A stretch of 8,185 bases of DNA from Phormidesmis priestleyi (GTDB lineage Bacteria > Cyanobacteriota > Cyanobacteriia > Phormidesmidales > Phormidesmidaceae): the NCBI GenBank assembly GCA_003242115.1, contig QBMP01000208.1:1-8185 (forward strand), read 5' to 3'. Below are positions 1 to 5,344 of this stretch, piece by piece. Both the position numbers and the translations under genes were made by a program. Below the pieces are notes generated by a model, which worked only from the letters and a program-made list of their open reading frames with translations, searched no databases and had not been told where the DNA came from. Positions within the stretch are counted from its first letter, which is position 1, and every line of letters begins with the position of its first letter.

Positions 1-709
1 CATAGTGACGCGGCGGTTCGGGCATCCCACTCAGAATCCACTCCACAAATTCTTCTTCTGAACGCTCTTTGAGCGCGGGATTAAAAATGCGCTCGTTGCC
101 GATTGTGCTCTGTCTGCGATCGCCAATGGACTTACCACAGGCAGAACCCGCACCGTGACAGGGATAAACCTCCACGCGGTCGCCTAATGGCAACATTTTG
201 TCAAACAGACTGTGATAAAGCTCCGCTGCTAGCCGCTGCTCGGTTCCCCCACCTAATAAGTCAGGACGACCAACATCCAGGTTGAACAACGTATCACCCG
301 TAAACAGACCAAACGGTTCTTCGCCCTGTTTTGAGTCGTAAATTAGTAGTGAAATATGTTCAGGGGTATGTCCTGGCGTGTGAAGAACACGCAGCGTTAC
401 ACTGCCAATCTTCAACTCATCGCCTTCTTGAAGCTGATGCAATTCAAACTGATAATCGTCAGTTTTACCACCGTAAATTGGAACATTCATCCGGGCTTTC
501 AGTTCGTGGGAGCCGGACACAAAATCAGCGTGGATATGTGTTTCGACACTGGCAATCAATCTCACGCCCAATTCTCTGGCTCGTTGTAGGTAACCATCAA
601 CATCTCGACGCGGATCGATGATAGCTGCTACGCCTGCCTTGTCATCGCCCACAATGTACGATAGCTGCGCCAGTCCCTCAACGTTAATTTGCTCTAAAAC
701 GAGTGCCAT
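1..709 (-). CDS. MBL-fold persulfide dioxygenase-like hydrolase (ETHE1/Blh/CstB type), 3' end outside window
   Basis: Not in the usual ORF set because it runs off the window: 236 codons are open from ATG at 709, beginning MALVLEQINVEGLAQLSYIV. It is a metallo-beta-lactamase fold. THIHAD gives H58, H60 and D62; PGHTPEH gives H114; TGDT gives D139; VGRPD gives D150; PCHGAG gives H185. By family knowledge, ETHE1-type persulfide dioxygenases bind one Fe(II) with the equivalents of H58, H114 and D139 and oxidise glutathione (or other low-molecular-weight) persulfide to sulfite in the cytoplasm. GAGSACGKS (186-194) is typical of bacterial MBL proteins that carry a C-terminal rhodanese domain (CstB-like), so a rhodanese part may follow beyond base 1; this is inference. 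AGAGGA (719-724) lies 9 nt upstream of the start. It is the second gene of an operon, 77 bp after the DUF442 gene, and probably under the same operator at 1262-1291. The fold is near certain; the exact substrate is inferred from motifs and neighbours. Confidence 0.9.
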   Translation of the reverse strand, partial: MALVLEQINVEGLAQLSYIVGDDKAGVAAIIDPRRDVDGYLQRARELGVRLIASVETHIHADFVSGSHELKARMNVPIYGGKTDDYQFELHQLQEGDELKIGSVTLRVLHTPGHTPEHISLLIYDSKQGEEPFGLFTGDTLFNLDVGRPDLLGGGTEQRLAAELYHSLFDKMLPLGDRVEVYPCHGAGSACGKSIGDRRQSTIGNERIFNPALKERSEEEFVEWILSGMPEPPRHY

Positions 710-729
710 GATGCTTTTTCCTCTTTCAT
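694..729 (-). other. Possible 11-codon upstream ORF overlapping the dioxygenase start
   Basis: On the minus strand, ATG at 729 opens MKEEKASWHSF and stops with TAG at 694-696. It is preceded by AAGGAG with a 10-nt spacer, a better Shine-Dalgarno than that of the dioxygenase. It overlaps the first 16 bases of the dioxygenase gene in another frame, so ribosomes ending it would finish just past the main ATG. That geometry suits translational coupling, but it could equally be chance. Whether it is translated cannot be told from sequence. Confidence 0.35.
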
Positions 730-753
730 TTGTGAAGTTCTCCTTGTTAAACC

Positions 754-766
754 GTGATGTCATCAC
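754..766. repeat. Short dyad between the two operon genes
   Basis: GTGATG-T-CATCAC is a perfect 6-bp dyad around one base. A looser outer pair AACC (750-753)/GGTT (772-775) brackets it. It lies in the 77-bp gap upstream of the dioxygenase and of the small upstream ORF. A one-base loop cannot form as an RNA hairpin without opening inner pairs, so a protein site or chance are both possible. Confidence 0.3.
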
Positions 767-786
767 CCTGCGGTTCAGCCAAAACC

Positions 787-1239
787 TCAACTTGCTTTAG
801 CGTGTTCTGAAACGTAATGCTCAAAGAACTGCTTCATTTTGGGATTGGAATCACAATCAAACCCGTTTTGCTTGCCCATTGACATGGCTTCATCAGCAGT
901 CATTCCTTGCTGAATAGCAACGTACATCAACGTCATCGCCCCAGAACGCATTCCGCTTTTACAGTGAATCAGAGCAGGCTTGGGCAATTGGTCAATTTCT
1001 TGGAGTACCTGATCTGCTAGTTCATCACTCATGCCATCCGGTTTAACTGGAACGTTAACGTATTTGAGTCCTGCGGCTTCTGCCTGCTGCTGCTCGTCAC
1101 TCAAAAAGCCCTCTTCGTTGGGCGATCGCAAGTTCAGCACTGACTTGTAGCCTTCTTGGGCTGCCTGCTGCAATTCCTCTGGTGTCACTTGACCCATTGC
1201 AACCGCTAATTGGTCATTGATTCTCTTGATGTTTTCCAT
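787..1239 (-). CDS. DUF442 (Blh N-terminal-type) rhodanese/phosphatase-like protein
   Basis: A complete protein of 150 residues, starting MENIKRINDQ and ending at TGA 787-789. It matches the TIGR01244/DUF442 family, annotated variously as beta-lactamase-hydrolase-like or sulfide:quinone-oxidoreductase-associated phosphatase. The active loop IHCKSGMRSG puts the nucleophile at C93 and the arginine at R98. That is C-x4-R with G96, the loop size of rhodaneses (CxxGxR[ST]), not the C-x5-R of classical tyrosine phosphatases. A persulfide-carrying sulfurtransferase role is therefore favoured (inference). VLNLRSPNEEG (35-44) is the conserved strand and loop that precedes the catalytic half. It is the first gene of the operon, with AGGAGA 3 nt before the ATG. 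In proteobacterial Blh the same domain is fused in front of an MBL domain; here it is a separate gene in the same order. No truncation or frameshift is seen. Confidence 0.92.
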   Translation of the reverse strand: MENIKRINDQLAVAMGQVTPEELQQAAQEGYKSVLNLRSPNEEGFLSDEQQQAEAAGLKYVNVPVKPDGMSDELADQVLQEIDQLPKPALIHCKSGMRSGAMTLMYVAIQQGMTADEAMSMGKQNGFDCDSNPKMKQFFEHYVSEHAKAS

Positions 1240-1242
1240 CGT

Positions 1243-1248
1243 TCTCCT
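1243..1248 (-). promoter_or_regulatory. Shine-Dalgarno of the DUF442 gene
   Basis: AGGAGA on the minus strand lies 3 nt before the ATG at 1239. It supports that start over any downstream methionine and is one of the stronger ribosome sites in the window. Confidence 0.7.
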
Positions 1249-1261
1249 AGCAATAGACTTA

Positions 1262-1291
1262 CTACCACATTACCATCTGGTAATATGGTAG
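1262..1291. promoter_or_regulatory. 30-bp palindromic operator between the divergent ArsR and sulfur genes
   Basis: The arms are CTACCACATTACCA (1262-1275) and TGGTAATATGGTAG (1278-1291), separated by TC. Thirteen of fourteen positions pair; the only mismatch is the seventh. The core ATTACCA-TC-TGGTAAT is perfect, and an outer TACCA/TGGTA repeats the core motif, as if two dimer half-sites were nested. It lies 22 bp upstream of the DUF442 ATG and 9 bp upstream of the ArsR TTG. ArsR-family dimers typically bind such imperfect 12-2-12 palindromes over the promoter. TAATAT (1281-1286) within it could be a -10 box for the regulator. The inference is autorepression plus repression of the sulfur operon, relieved when the sensor cysteines are oxidised or persulfidated. 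Confidence 0.82.
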
Positions 1292-1300
1292 CGTCTAACC

Positions 1301-1669
1301 TTGGAAGTAGCTTCTTCTCAAATTGGTATGATTGACCCTACACCTCAAGTGCTGTCGCCTGTTGCTGATTATTTCAAAGTGTTATCAGAAGTGAGTCGCC
1401 TACAAGTGCTGTGTTGTCTTAAGACAGGTGCTAAAAACGTAACGGAAATTATCCAAGCAACTGGCTTAGGTCAGGCAAATGTCTCTAAGCACCTGAAAGT
1501 TTTGGTGCAAGCAGGTATGCTAACTCGCCGCCCAGAGGGAATTAATGTGTACTATCAGATCTCAGATCCCATGATCTTTGAACTCTGCGAACTGGTGTGC
1601 GATCTCCTAGCAATTCGGCTACAGGAGCAAACTCAGCAAATTGAGCAACTCAAATCGCTCCGCCCGTAA
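1301..1669 (+). CDS. ArsR-family winged-helix repressor, probable persulfide/thiol sensor
   Basis: A protein of 122 residues if started at TTG 1301, or 113 from the in-frame ATG at 1328 (MIDPTPQVLS). Neither has a clear Shine-Dalgarno, and an in-frame stop at 1289 excludes anything further upstream. The layout is ArsR/SmtB: FKVLSEVSRLQVL (about 25-37), then the recognition helix LGQANVSKHLKVLVQAGML (56-74), the wing RRPEGINVYYQIS (76-88) and a C-terminal dimer helix. It has four cysteines: C38 and C39 at the second helix, C96 and C100 in ELCELVCDLL. BigR and SqrR sense persulfide with one cysteine in each of these two helices, so C38 or C39 with C96 or C100 is a plausible sensing pair. A metal or other thiol-oxidant ligand set cannot be excluded. 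It is divergent from the sulfur operon and shares the 1262-1291 operator. Family call firm; inducer inferred. Confidence 0.93.
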   Translation: MEVASSQIGMIDPTPQVLSPVADYFKVLSEVSRLQVLCCLKTGAKNVTEIIQATGLGQANVSKHLKVLVQAGMLTRRPEGINVYYQISDPMIFELCELVCDLLAIRLQEQTQQIEQLKSLRP

Positions 1670-1956
1670 AGAGCCGCATAACAATTCAAATACAGCGGAC
1701 AGACCCAGATGCGTTCTGCTGAGCTGCAAAAATCCCTGCCACCGCTGATTTGAGCCGTTGTGCCGCTCGTTTTGGTCGATGAGAGCGTTGCTGAAAAGTC
1801 ACTCGTCAATCTTGAATAAAAGTTCATTGAGCAAGGTTTTTATCATAAAGTTATCCATTATTGGGCGTGGTTCAGTTTCGGGCAATTTTGGGTCACACTC
1901 GCAGCCCAAATTAGGCCATCGTTATCAATGGTCTAGCCAACTCGTAGCGTCAGAAT
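1670..1956. other. Intergenic stretch with no recognised gene
   Basis: About 290 bases between the regulator stop and the end of the dead transposase. A few short frames exist on both strands, among them a 38-codon minus frame from a GTG near 1804, but none gives a protein I recognise. No hairpin plus T-run terminator for the regulator is visible. One end of the degenerate insertion sequence must lie here, but no terminal repeat could be identified because its partner end is lost. Confidence 0.5.
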
Positions 1957-2050
1957 CTACGCTCTCTGGAACCGCTTAAAACCAAGGAGTTCGAGCCAAT
2001 GTAGGTGAGGCTGGCTAGTGAGCAATTCTGTAGGACTTTTCCCCACCCGC

Positions 2051-2059
2051 TCAGACAGT
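2051..2059. repeat. Left target-site duplication of the MITE
   Basis: TCAGACAGT directly precedes the element. The identical nonamer follows it at 2202-2210. Removing the element and one copy restores the transposase reading frame, which independently confirms the call. Confidence 0.88.
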
Positions 2060-2201
2060 CAGCAATTCTCATTATGAAAGTTATTCTTGCTCAAGCAGCA
2101 ATTTGAATGCTTGAAAGCCTCATTCTGCCGTTTTGAGATTTGGCCTAAACCTCATTTCAAAGCCAGATTTTAGTACAAATGTTTTAAAATGAGAATTGCT
2201 G
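2060..2201. mobile_element. 142-bp MITE-like non-autonomous element
   Basis: Terminal inverted repeats CAGCAATTCTCATT (2060-2073) and AATGAGAATTGCTG (2188-2201) match perfectly over 14 bp, and similarity continues imperfectly for a few more bases (AT.AAA). The element is flanked by the direct repeat TCAGACAGT. It is too short to encode a transposase and has no significant ORF of its own, so it must have been mobilised in trans. The 9-bp duplication is compatible with IS4- or IS1-type enzymes among others; the parent is not in this window. Its insertion gives the interrupted transposase a false 31-codon tail ending at 2120. Confidence 0.88.
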
Positions 2202-2210
2202 TCAGACAGT
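2202..2210. repeat. Right target-site duplication of the MITE
   Basis: Second copy of TCAGACAGT, immediately after the right inverted repeat; identical to 2051-2059, implying a fairly recent insertion. Confidence 0.88.
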
Positions 2211-3554
2211 CGAGAGCGCCGCAAACGCCTATGATTAAGGAAAAATTGCCGAAGGCTCAGATAAGAATCACCCAAGCTCCGGCGTAGAAAGCAATAATTG
2301 CGTAAACGAGAGTTGATATTTTCGACCATCGAACTGGCTCTGGGCGTCTGCTTGAGGGCTTCATCCACGGCTTTCATGACCTCGTAAAACTTTCCTGAAA
2401 GCTTTCTATACAACTGATTCCACCGTTCCCAATAGGCATTCGATGTCTGGTGTTTACGATGCAGTAAGCAAACCTCCCGCACGGCTTGTAACGGCAGCTC
2501 AAACCGGGTCGCTATTGCGGCCAGCTTTTGATCCAGAACACCGGCAAAAGCCAGCAGCTGATCGCGCTGGTTATGTAGTGCCTTTCTGAGCTTGCGGATG
2601 GTTGGATATGACTTGCCCTCACGCTGTTGGAATTCTATCACGATAAAGTCAAACAGTTCCTGACGCACCGCCAGTGAGGGGCCAGCTAGAGCTAGCACAT
2701 CGTGGGAAAATCACTGTAATAGCGTCTTCACATCCTGGGCACGGGCGACCAATCCTTTTTCTTGTCGGTTCGCTTTCACCTGTTGGATGGTCATCTTTTG
2801 GGTCACATCGTTCGCCACGCTGGCCTTAGCAATCCGTTGCGCTAGCTTGATTCGTCGGGTTGTGGCTCCTTGGGCCTGACGAGCGAGACCATTGGCCACC
2901 TGCTCAAACTGCTGCTGGATGTGAAATACGTCGCTATGGCAAGGCTTATCTGGTAGCACCACTTTCTGACCGGCTCGCAGACCACTACCGCCATCGGCAA
3001 TCGTATAGTCGGGGCGAAACCTTGCGCCATCACATCTAGAAGATGCCAGCCCCAAGTGTCTTCATCTCGATGTTCAACTCCTTTCAGCAGATAGCAGCAG
3101 GTCGAAGCGGCATCGACACCGACCAGCACAGGTTTATCGGCTTGATAAATTTCGTCGTGCAAGCTTACCTTAATGCCAGATAGGTCTTGGCCTTGATTGA
3201 TCTCAGTGGCTTGTACTGCCGCCGCTTCGAGCCGATTGTGGACAGTGCCAATGCTGATCGCTGTATCGAATAGATCGCGAAACAGCTCCACCACGCCCCG
3301 ATATGAACTGTGACAGATGAGAACCAGGCCCAGAATCAGCTGATACAGCCAGTTCTTAGTCACGGGCAGATGAAACAGAACATCGTCATCCCCCTGAGAA
3401 GGTGCAAACGACGCATCGAGGGCTTGCTGTACCTTATCGCCTTGCTGGCAAACGAACTTTCGGCTGACCTGGTGCTTGGCTGCTAGGGTCGTGCCTCAGT
3501 AAAAAGTGGGATAGGTAGCAAAGTCATGCCATGACCAAGGCGAGGTTGCTAACC

Positions 3555-3595
3555 CAGCCCGCTGAGCAGCGGTATCTCGGCTGCTCAGCGGGCTG
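3555..3595. repeat. Perfect 16-bp-stem palindrome inside insB
   Basis: CAGCCCGCTGAGCAGC (3555-3570) and GCTGCTCAGCGGGCTG (3580-3595) are exact inverse complements around a 9-nt loop. On the minus strand the arm 3555-3570 encodes the conserved AAQRAG segment in its native frame. The other arm occupies the place of the few residues normally found between WIW and SR. It is not followed by a T-run on either strand, so a terminator is unlikely. Confidence 0.93.
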
Positions 3596-3948
3596 CCATA
3601 TCCAGTTGAAATAACTGACCGTGAGTCGCGCCGTCACCCTGGTTTGTTCCCACAGTTTGCCGAACTTGTTTTGGCGTCTGTGCCAGCGCCCTGTCTGTTG
3701 ACGCACAATCCCATTCGTACGCTCTAATCTTTGGGTATTCTCTTTGCCGATAATATGGATAACCTCCGGGGGCAAAATCCGTTCATAACCGCCCCAGTCA
3801 TCCGTACACCAAACTTTACAGTCTGTTTTTCCCGCCATGTTAAACAATAACTCTGACAAAAATGAATCGGTATGCTTCCCTACTCGCATACCCATAATCA
3901 GGCCACTGTCTGATGCCAAGCTGAGCCCAATCCAACAGTCGCCCGCTG

Positions 3949-4325
3949 TTAACTCTTCTGGCACACAATGTTTTTGTTTTTTTTTACGAATGACCCCATT
4001 TCGTCAGCAATCACTTTCTCGGCATCAACCGCTTTAACTTCTTCATGATGTACCATCAAAGCCTTTTGGCTAGATGCTCTGACGACATCTACGACTGTGT
4101 TGTATGCTCGTTTAGATAGACGAGCAATCCCTCGCAAGCTCACTCCTTCTGTATGTGACTGAAGGATATTCTCAATCTCTGCGGGCGTTGGTTGACGACG
4201 ATAGGACAGCGTATCGAGTGTGTCGGTAAACGTTTGTTGACAGTTAGGGCATCGATAGCGCTGACACCCTTTGCTAGTTTTACTTGCTTATGGGCTTTGG
4301 GATGTTCACAAAATGGGCATTCCAT
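3949..4325 (-). pseudogene. insA: insA (IS1 zinc-finger/HTH DNA-binding protein), frameshifted
   Basis: Starts at ATG 4325 as MECPFCEHPKAHKQ, the first half of the IS1 zinc finger (C3, C6). It then loses one base near 4285. In the uncorrected frame it ends at 4140. In the neighbouring frame the rest of the protein is complete: SKTSKGCQRYRCPNCQQ holds the other zinc-finger cysteines, then VSLRGIARLSKRAYNTVV is the helix-turn-helix, and the end is NKNIVCQKS at TAA 3949. Corrected length is about 125 residues, larger than the 91 of E. coli InsA. Since InsA and the InsAB' fusion share this N-terminus, the deletion should abolish both. Confidence 0.86.
3976..3982 (-). promoter_or_regulatory. A-AAA-AAC programmed -1 frameshift site of IS1
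   Basis: On the minus strand a run of nine A followed by C (3985 to 3976) contains A AAA AAC with AAA and AAC in the insA frame. A -1 slip here joins insA to insB, giving FVKKKQKHC then VPEELTAG. This is the known IS1 mechanism for making the InsAB' transposase. It lies 27 bases before the insA stop, in the normal place. Confidence 0.85.
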
Positions 4326-4360
4326 CAATTGACACCTATACGCGACAGCTCTATTCTACC

Positions 4361-4547
4361 AAAACCACTTTCCTTTGATGCACAACCATCAACCGCTACT
4401 GCGATCACCACACTCAACAATTTAGGTAATCTTTTCCCGAACTACCACAGAGAAATCCAAGCTCAGCAGACCGACCAAAACTGTTGGAATATCGCGCAGA
4501 AAGGATTGCCAGATCGCATTCCCTCCATCCTTGAAAAAGAAGACTAG
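4361..4547 (+). other. Possible 3' remnant of an unrecognised gene
   Basis: A plus-strand frame reads from the IS1 edge as KPLSFDAQPSTATAITTLNN through NCWNIAQKGLPDRIPSILEK to TAG at 4545-4547. It looks moderately protein-like (hydrophilic, helical, no simple repeats) and ends 7 bp before the convergent muramidase gene, a normal tail-to-tail spacing. Its upstream part would have been cut off at the IS1 boundary; the ATG at 4284 lies inside the IS and is not a credible start. I recognise no family. On the opposite strand an open stretch also exists (VVIAVAVDGCASKESGFGR), so the coding strand is uncertain. Confidence 0.25.
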
Positions 4548-4554
4548 CCTCTTA

Positions 4555-5157
4555 TTAATGAAGGTGATCCACCGGACTCTGGGTTTGTTGAAGCTCTTCA
4601 GCTAGAATTTGCTCGTAAATTTCAGTCAAATAGGGCGTCATGGAATTGTCTTCAATTCCAAATCCTAAACTTGTCCAAGTGTCTGACAGATGCCTAAGAA
4701 CCTCGTCAGTATCTCCTTGCCTTAATCGTTCCAAAATATCAATCGACCACATCCCTTCATCTTTCAGCCATTGGTAGGTCACTTGATCTTGATATTCAGG
4801 TGCGAAACTATAAATAACCTGTTCTGTCTGATAGTTTGGATTTGGATGATACAAAGATGCTTTTTCTAGCCAAGTTGAAGTCAGAAACTGATAGCGACCG
4901 GCTGCTGTCGAGCAGTTGCCTTGGTTCACTTCAGTTTGGATGAGAATGCATGTATCTGGGTGTTGCCCAAGATCGTGCGTGTGTTCTCCGCTGTACAGCA
5001 GAACATAGGGATCGTCTCCATTGGATTCGCTGGCAGAGATCGTTCGCATCAAGGCGCGAATGTACGGATCACCTCCCGACATGGCAAGGACAGGAAGATC
5101 CCCAAATGGAGAAGGCTGAGGGTGAGAATGGTTGCCTTTCTGTCCCAGTTCAATCAC
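4555..5157 (-). CDS. Phage-lysozyme-like muramidase (COG4678-type), probably frameshifted at its membrane anchor
   Basis: 200 residues from GTG 5157. The lysozyme-fold core is residues 34-110: RALMRTISASESNGDDPYVL with the likely catalytic E44, then HTHDLGQHPD, then GNCSTAAGRYQFLTSTWLEK, the conserved GRYQF-x-TW segment of phage-endolysin-like muramidases. The expected role is cleavage of peptidoglycan glycan strands; many cyanobacterial homologues are chromosomal and membrane-anchored rather than phage-borne. PQPSPFGDLPVLAMSGGDPY (14-31) is a linker. An alternative start is M26 (ATG 5082). Start choice is doubtful: the open frame runs upstream of 5157 without ATG, coding a hydrophobic FGFIKVAIFAVIEL, while a neighbouring frame offers ATG 5252. 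One base lost between them would explain this. No other lesion is seen. It stands alone, convergent with the remnant at 4361-4547. Family call good; functionality uncertain. Confidence 0.8.
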   Translation of the reverse strand: MIELGQKGNHSHPQPSPFGDLPVLAMSGGDPYIRALMRTISASESNGDDPYVLLYSGEHTHDLGQHPDTCILIQTEVNQGNCSTAAGRYQFLTSTWLEKASLYHPNPNYQTEQVIYSFAPEYQDQVTYQWLKDEGMWSIDILERLRQGDTDEVLRHLSDTWTSLGFGIEDNSMTPYLTEIYEQILAEELQQTQSPVDHLH

Positions 5158-5168
5158 AGCAAAAATCG

Positions 5169-5252
5169 CTACCTTGATAAAGCCGAAGGGAAAAGAGAGC
5201 TAAGCTGTCTCGATTGATTTTCTTTTGTCTTCGGTACGTCGCTAGTCTGCAT
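5169..5252 (-). pseudogene. Likely original N-terminus of the muramidase gene, out of frame
   Basis: ATG 5252 opens MQTSDVPKTKENQSRQLSSL, a polar stretch that continues as FPSALSR and stops at TAG 5169. The -1 frame at this point reads FIKVAIFAVIEL directly into the muramidase at 5157. A polar start, one membrane segment, a proline-rich linker and a lysozyme domain would be a coherent membrane-anchored protein of about 230 residues. No classical slippery heptamer sits at the junction, so mutation or a sequencing error is more likely than programmed slippage. Confidence 0.45.
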
Positions 5253-5275
5253 TATCGCTCTAATATCGGGATAAG

Positions 5276-5318
5276 CCTCCCTCCACCGCCTGAATGCGGA
5301 AAGAAGGAGGTTGTTTTT
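5276..5318 (+). terminator. Weak hairpin with T-rich tail between efflux and muramidase genes
   Basis: CCTCC (5276-5280) pairs with GGAGG (5306-5310), and CCGC (5286-5289) with GCGG (5296-5299), leaving internal loops, followed by TTGTTTTT. It lies 35 bp past the end of the RND gene. The T-tail is on the plus strand although both flanking genes are minus, so a role in ending the RND transcript rests only on the hairpin and is doubtful. Confidence 0.3.
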
Positions 5319-5344
5319 ACATGAGGCTGTTTTCACAATGGCAG

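Larger units (their letters stand above)
1957..3490 (-). pseudogene. Degenerate DDE transposase, multiply disrupted and split by a MITE
   Basis: Read on the minus strand, one protein can be followed through four lesions. (1) It begins in mid-protein at ALAAKHQVSRKF-like sequence (about 3490; read here as TLAAKHQVSRKFVC), a helix-turn-helix; the true N-terminus is missing where the IS1 element abuts. (2) A 1-nt deletion in the G run 3011-3014 breaks the frame after DVMAQGFAP; restoring it gives DYTIADGGSGLRAGQ. (3) TGA replaces a codon just after KTLLQ (2711-2713), and the frame then continues FSHDVLALAGPSL without a shift. (4) A 142-bp MITE (2060-2201) interrupts the tail after RRSRLS; across it the reading resumes as ERVGKSPTELLTSQPH and HWLELLGF, to TAG at 1957-1959. 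The catalytic acids appear as D in VGVDAAS, D in IADGGSG and E in SSMVENINSR. The restored remnant is about 460 residues. The family is not assigned with certainty (perhaps one of the ISNCY-type groups). It cannot make active transposase. Confidence 0.87.
3496..3982 (-). pseudogene. insB: insB (IS1 transposase catalytic part), frameshifted near its 3' end
   Basis: Made as the InsAB' fusion after a -1 slip at 3976-3982, reading KKQKHCVPEELTAGDCWIGL. A separate in-frame GTG lies at 3964. IS1 catalytic residues are visible: D in GDCWIGLSLASDSG, D in WCTDDWGGYERILP, and E in RLERTNGIVRQQTGRWHRRQ. After TVSYFNWIW the protein leaves its family frame: the uncorrected frame runs through QPAEQPRYRC to a TGA at 3524. 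In the adjacent frame the expected tail is intact, TAAQRAGL followed by WHDFATYPT, ending at TGA 3496-3498. The shift coincides exactly with the left arm of the perfect palindrome 3555-3595. The catalytic core is preserved but the native C-terminus is lost. Confidence 0.85.
3487..4360 (-). mobile_element. IS1-family insertion sequence, inactivated (ends approximate)
   Basis: Contains overlapping insA and insB frames with an A6C slippage site, the hallmark of IS1. Ends are placed only tentatively at GGT (3487) and ACC (4360), since IS1 ends start with GGT; inner stretches ATAGGTAGCAA (plus strand from 3511) and ATAGGTGTCAA (minus strand from 4339) resemble each other. No matching 8-9 bp flanking duplication was found. 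One flank is a transposase fragment and the other an unrelated sequence, suggesting a deletion or recombination next to the element rather than a clean insertion. Confidence 0.72.

Noticed and set aside
2051..2211. A 10-bp rather than 9-bp target duplication (TCAGACAGTC)
   Set aside because: The tenth base is already the first base of the inverted repeat (C2060) on the left; counting it would remove the pairing of the outermost C and G.
2120..2698. A stand-alone 192-residue protein
   Set aside because: It is the C-terminal part of the transposase downstream of an in-frame TGA, with a false tail read from the MITE; family sequence continues on the far side of the MITE.
3555..3595. Strong palindrome as a transcription terminator
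   Set aside because: No T-run follows on either strand and it lies inside the coding sequence of insB, one arm being conserved codons.
4284..4360. Plus-strand frame beginning at ATG 4284 as the start of a real gene
   Set aside because: This part lies antisense to insA inside the IS1 element; only the portion beyond about 4361 could belong to another gene.
4555..5157. Muramidase as evidence of a prophage
   Set aside because: No holin, tail, capsid or integrase is nearby, and chromosomal lysozyme-like proteins of this kind are common in cyanobacteria.
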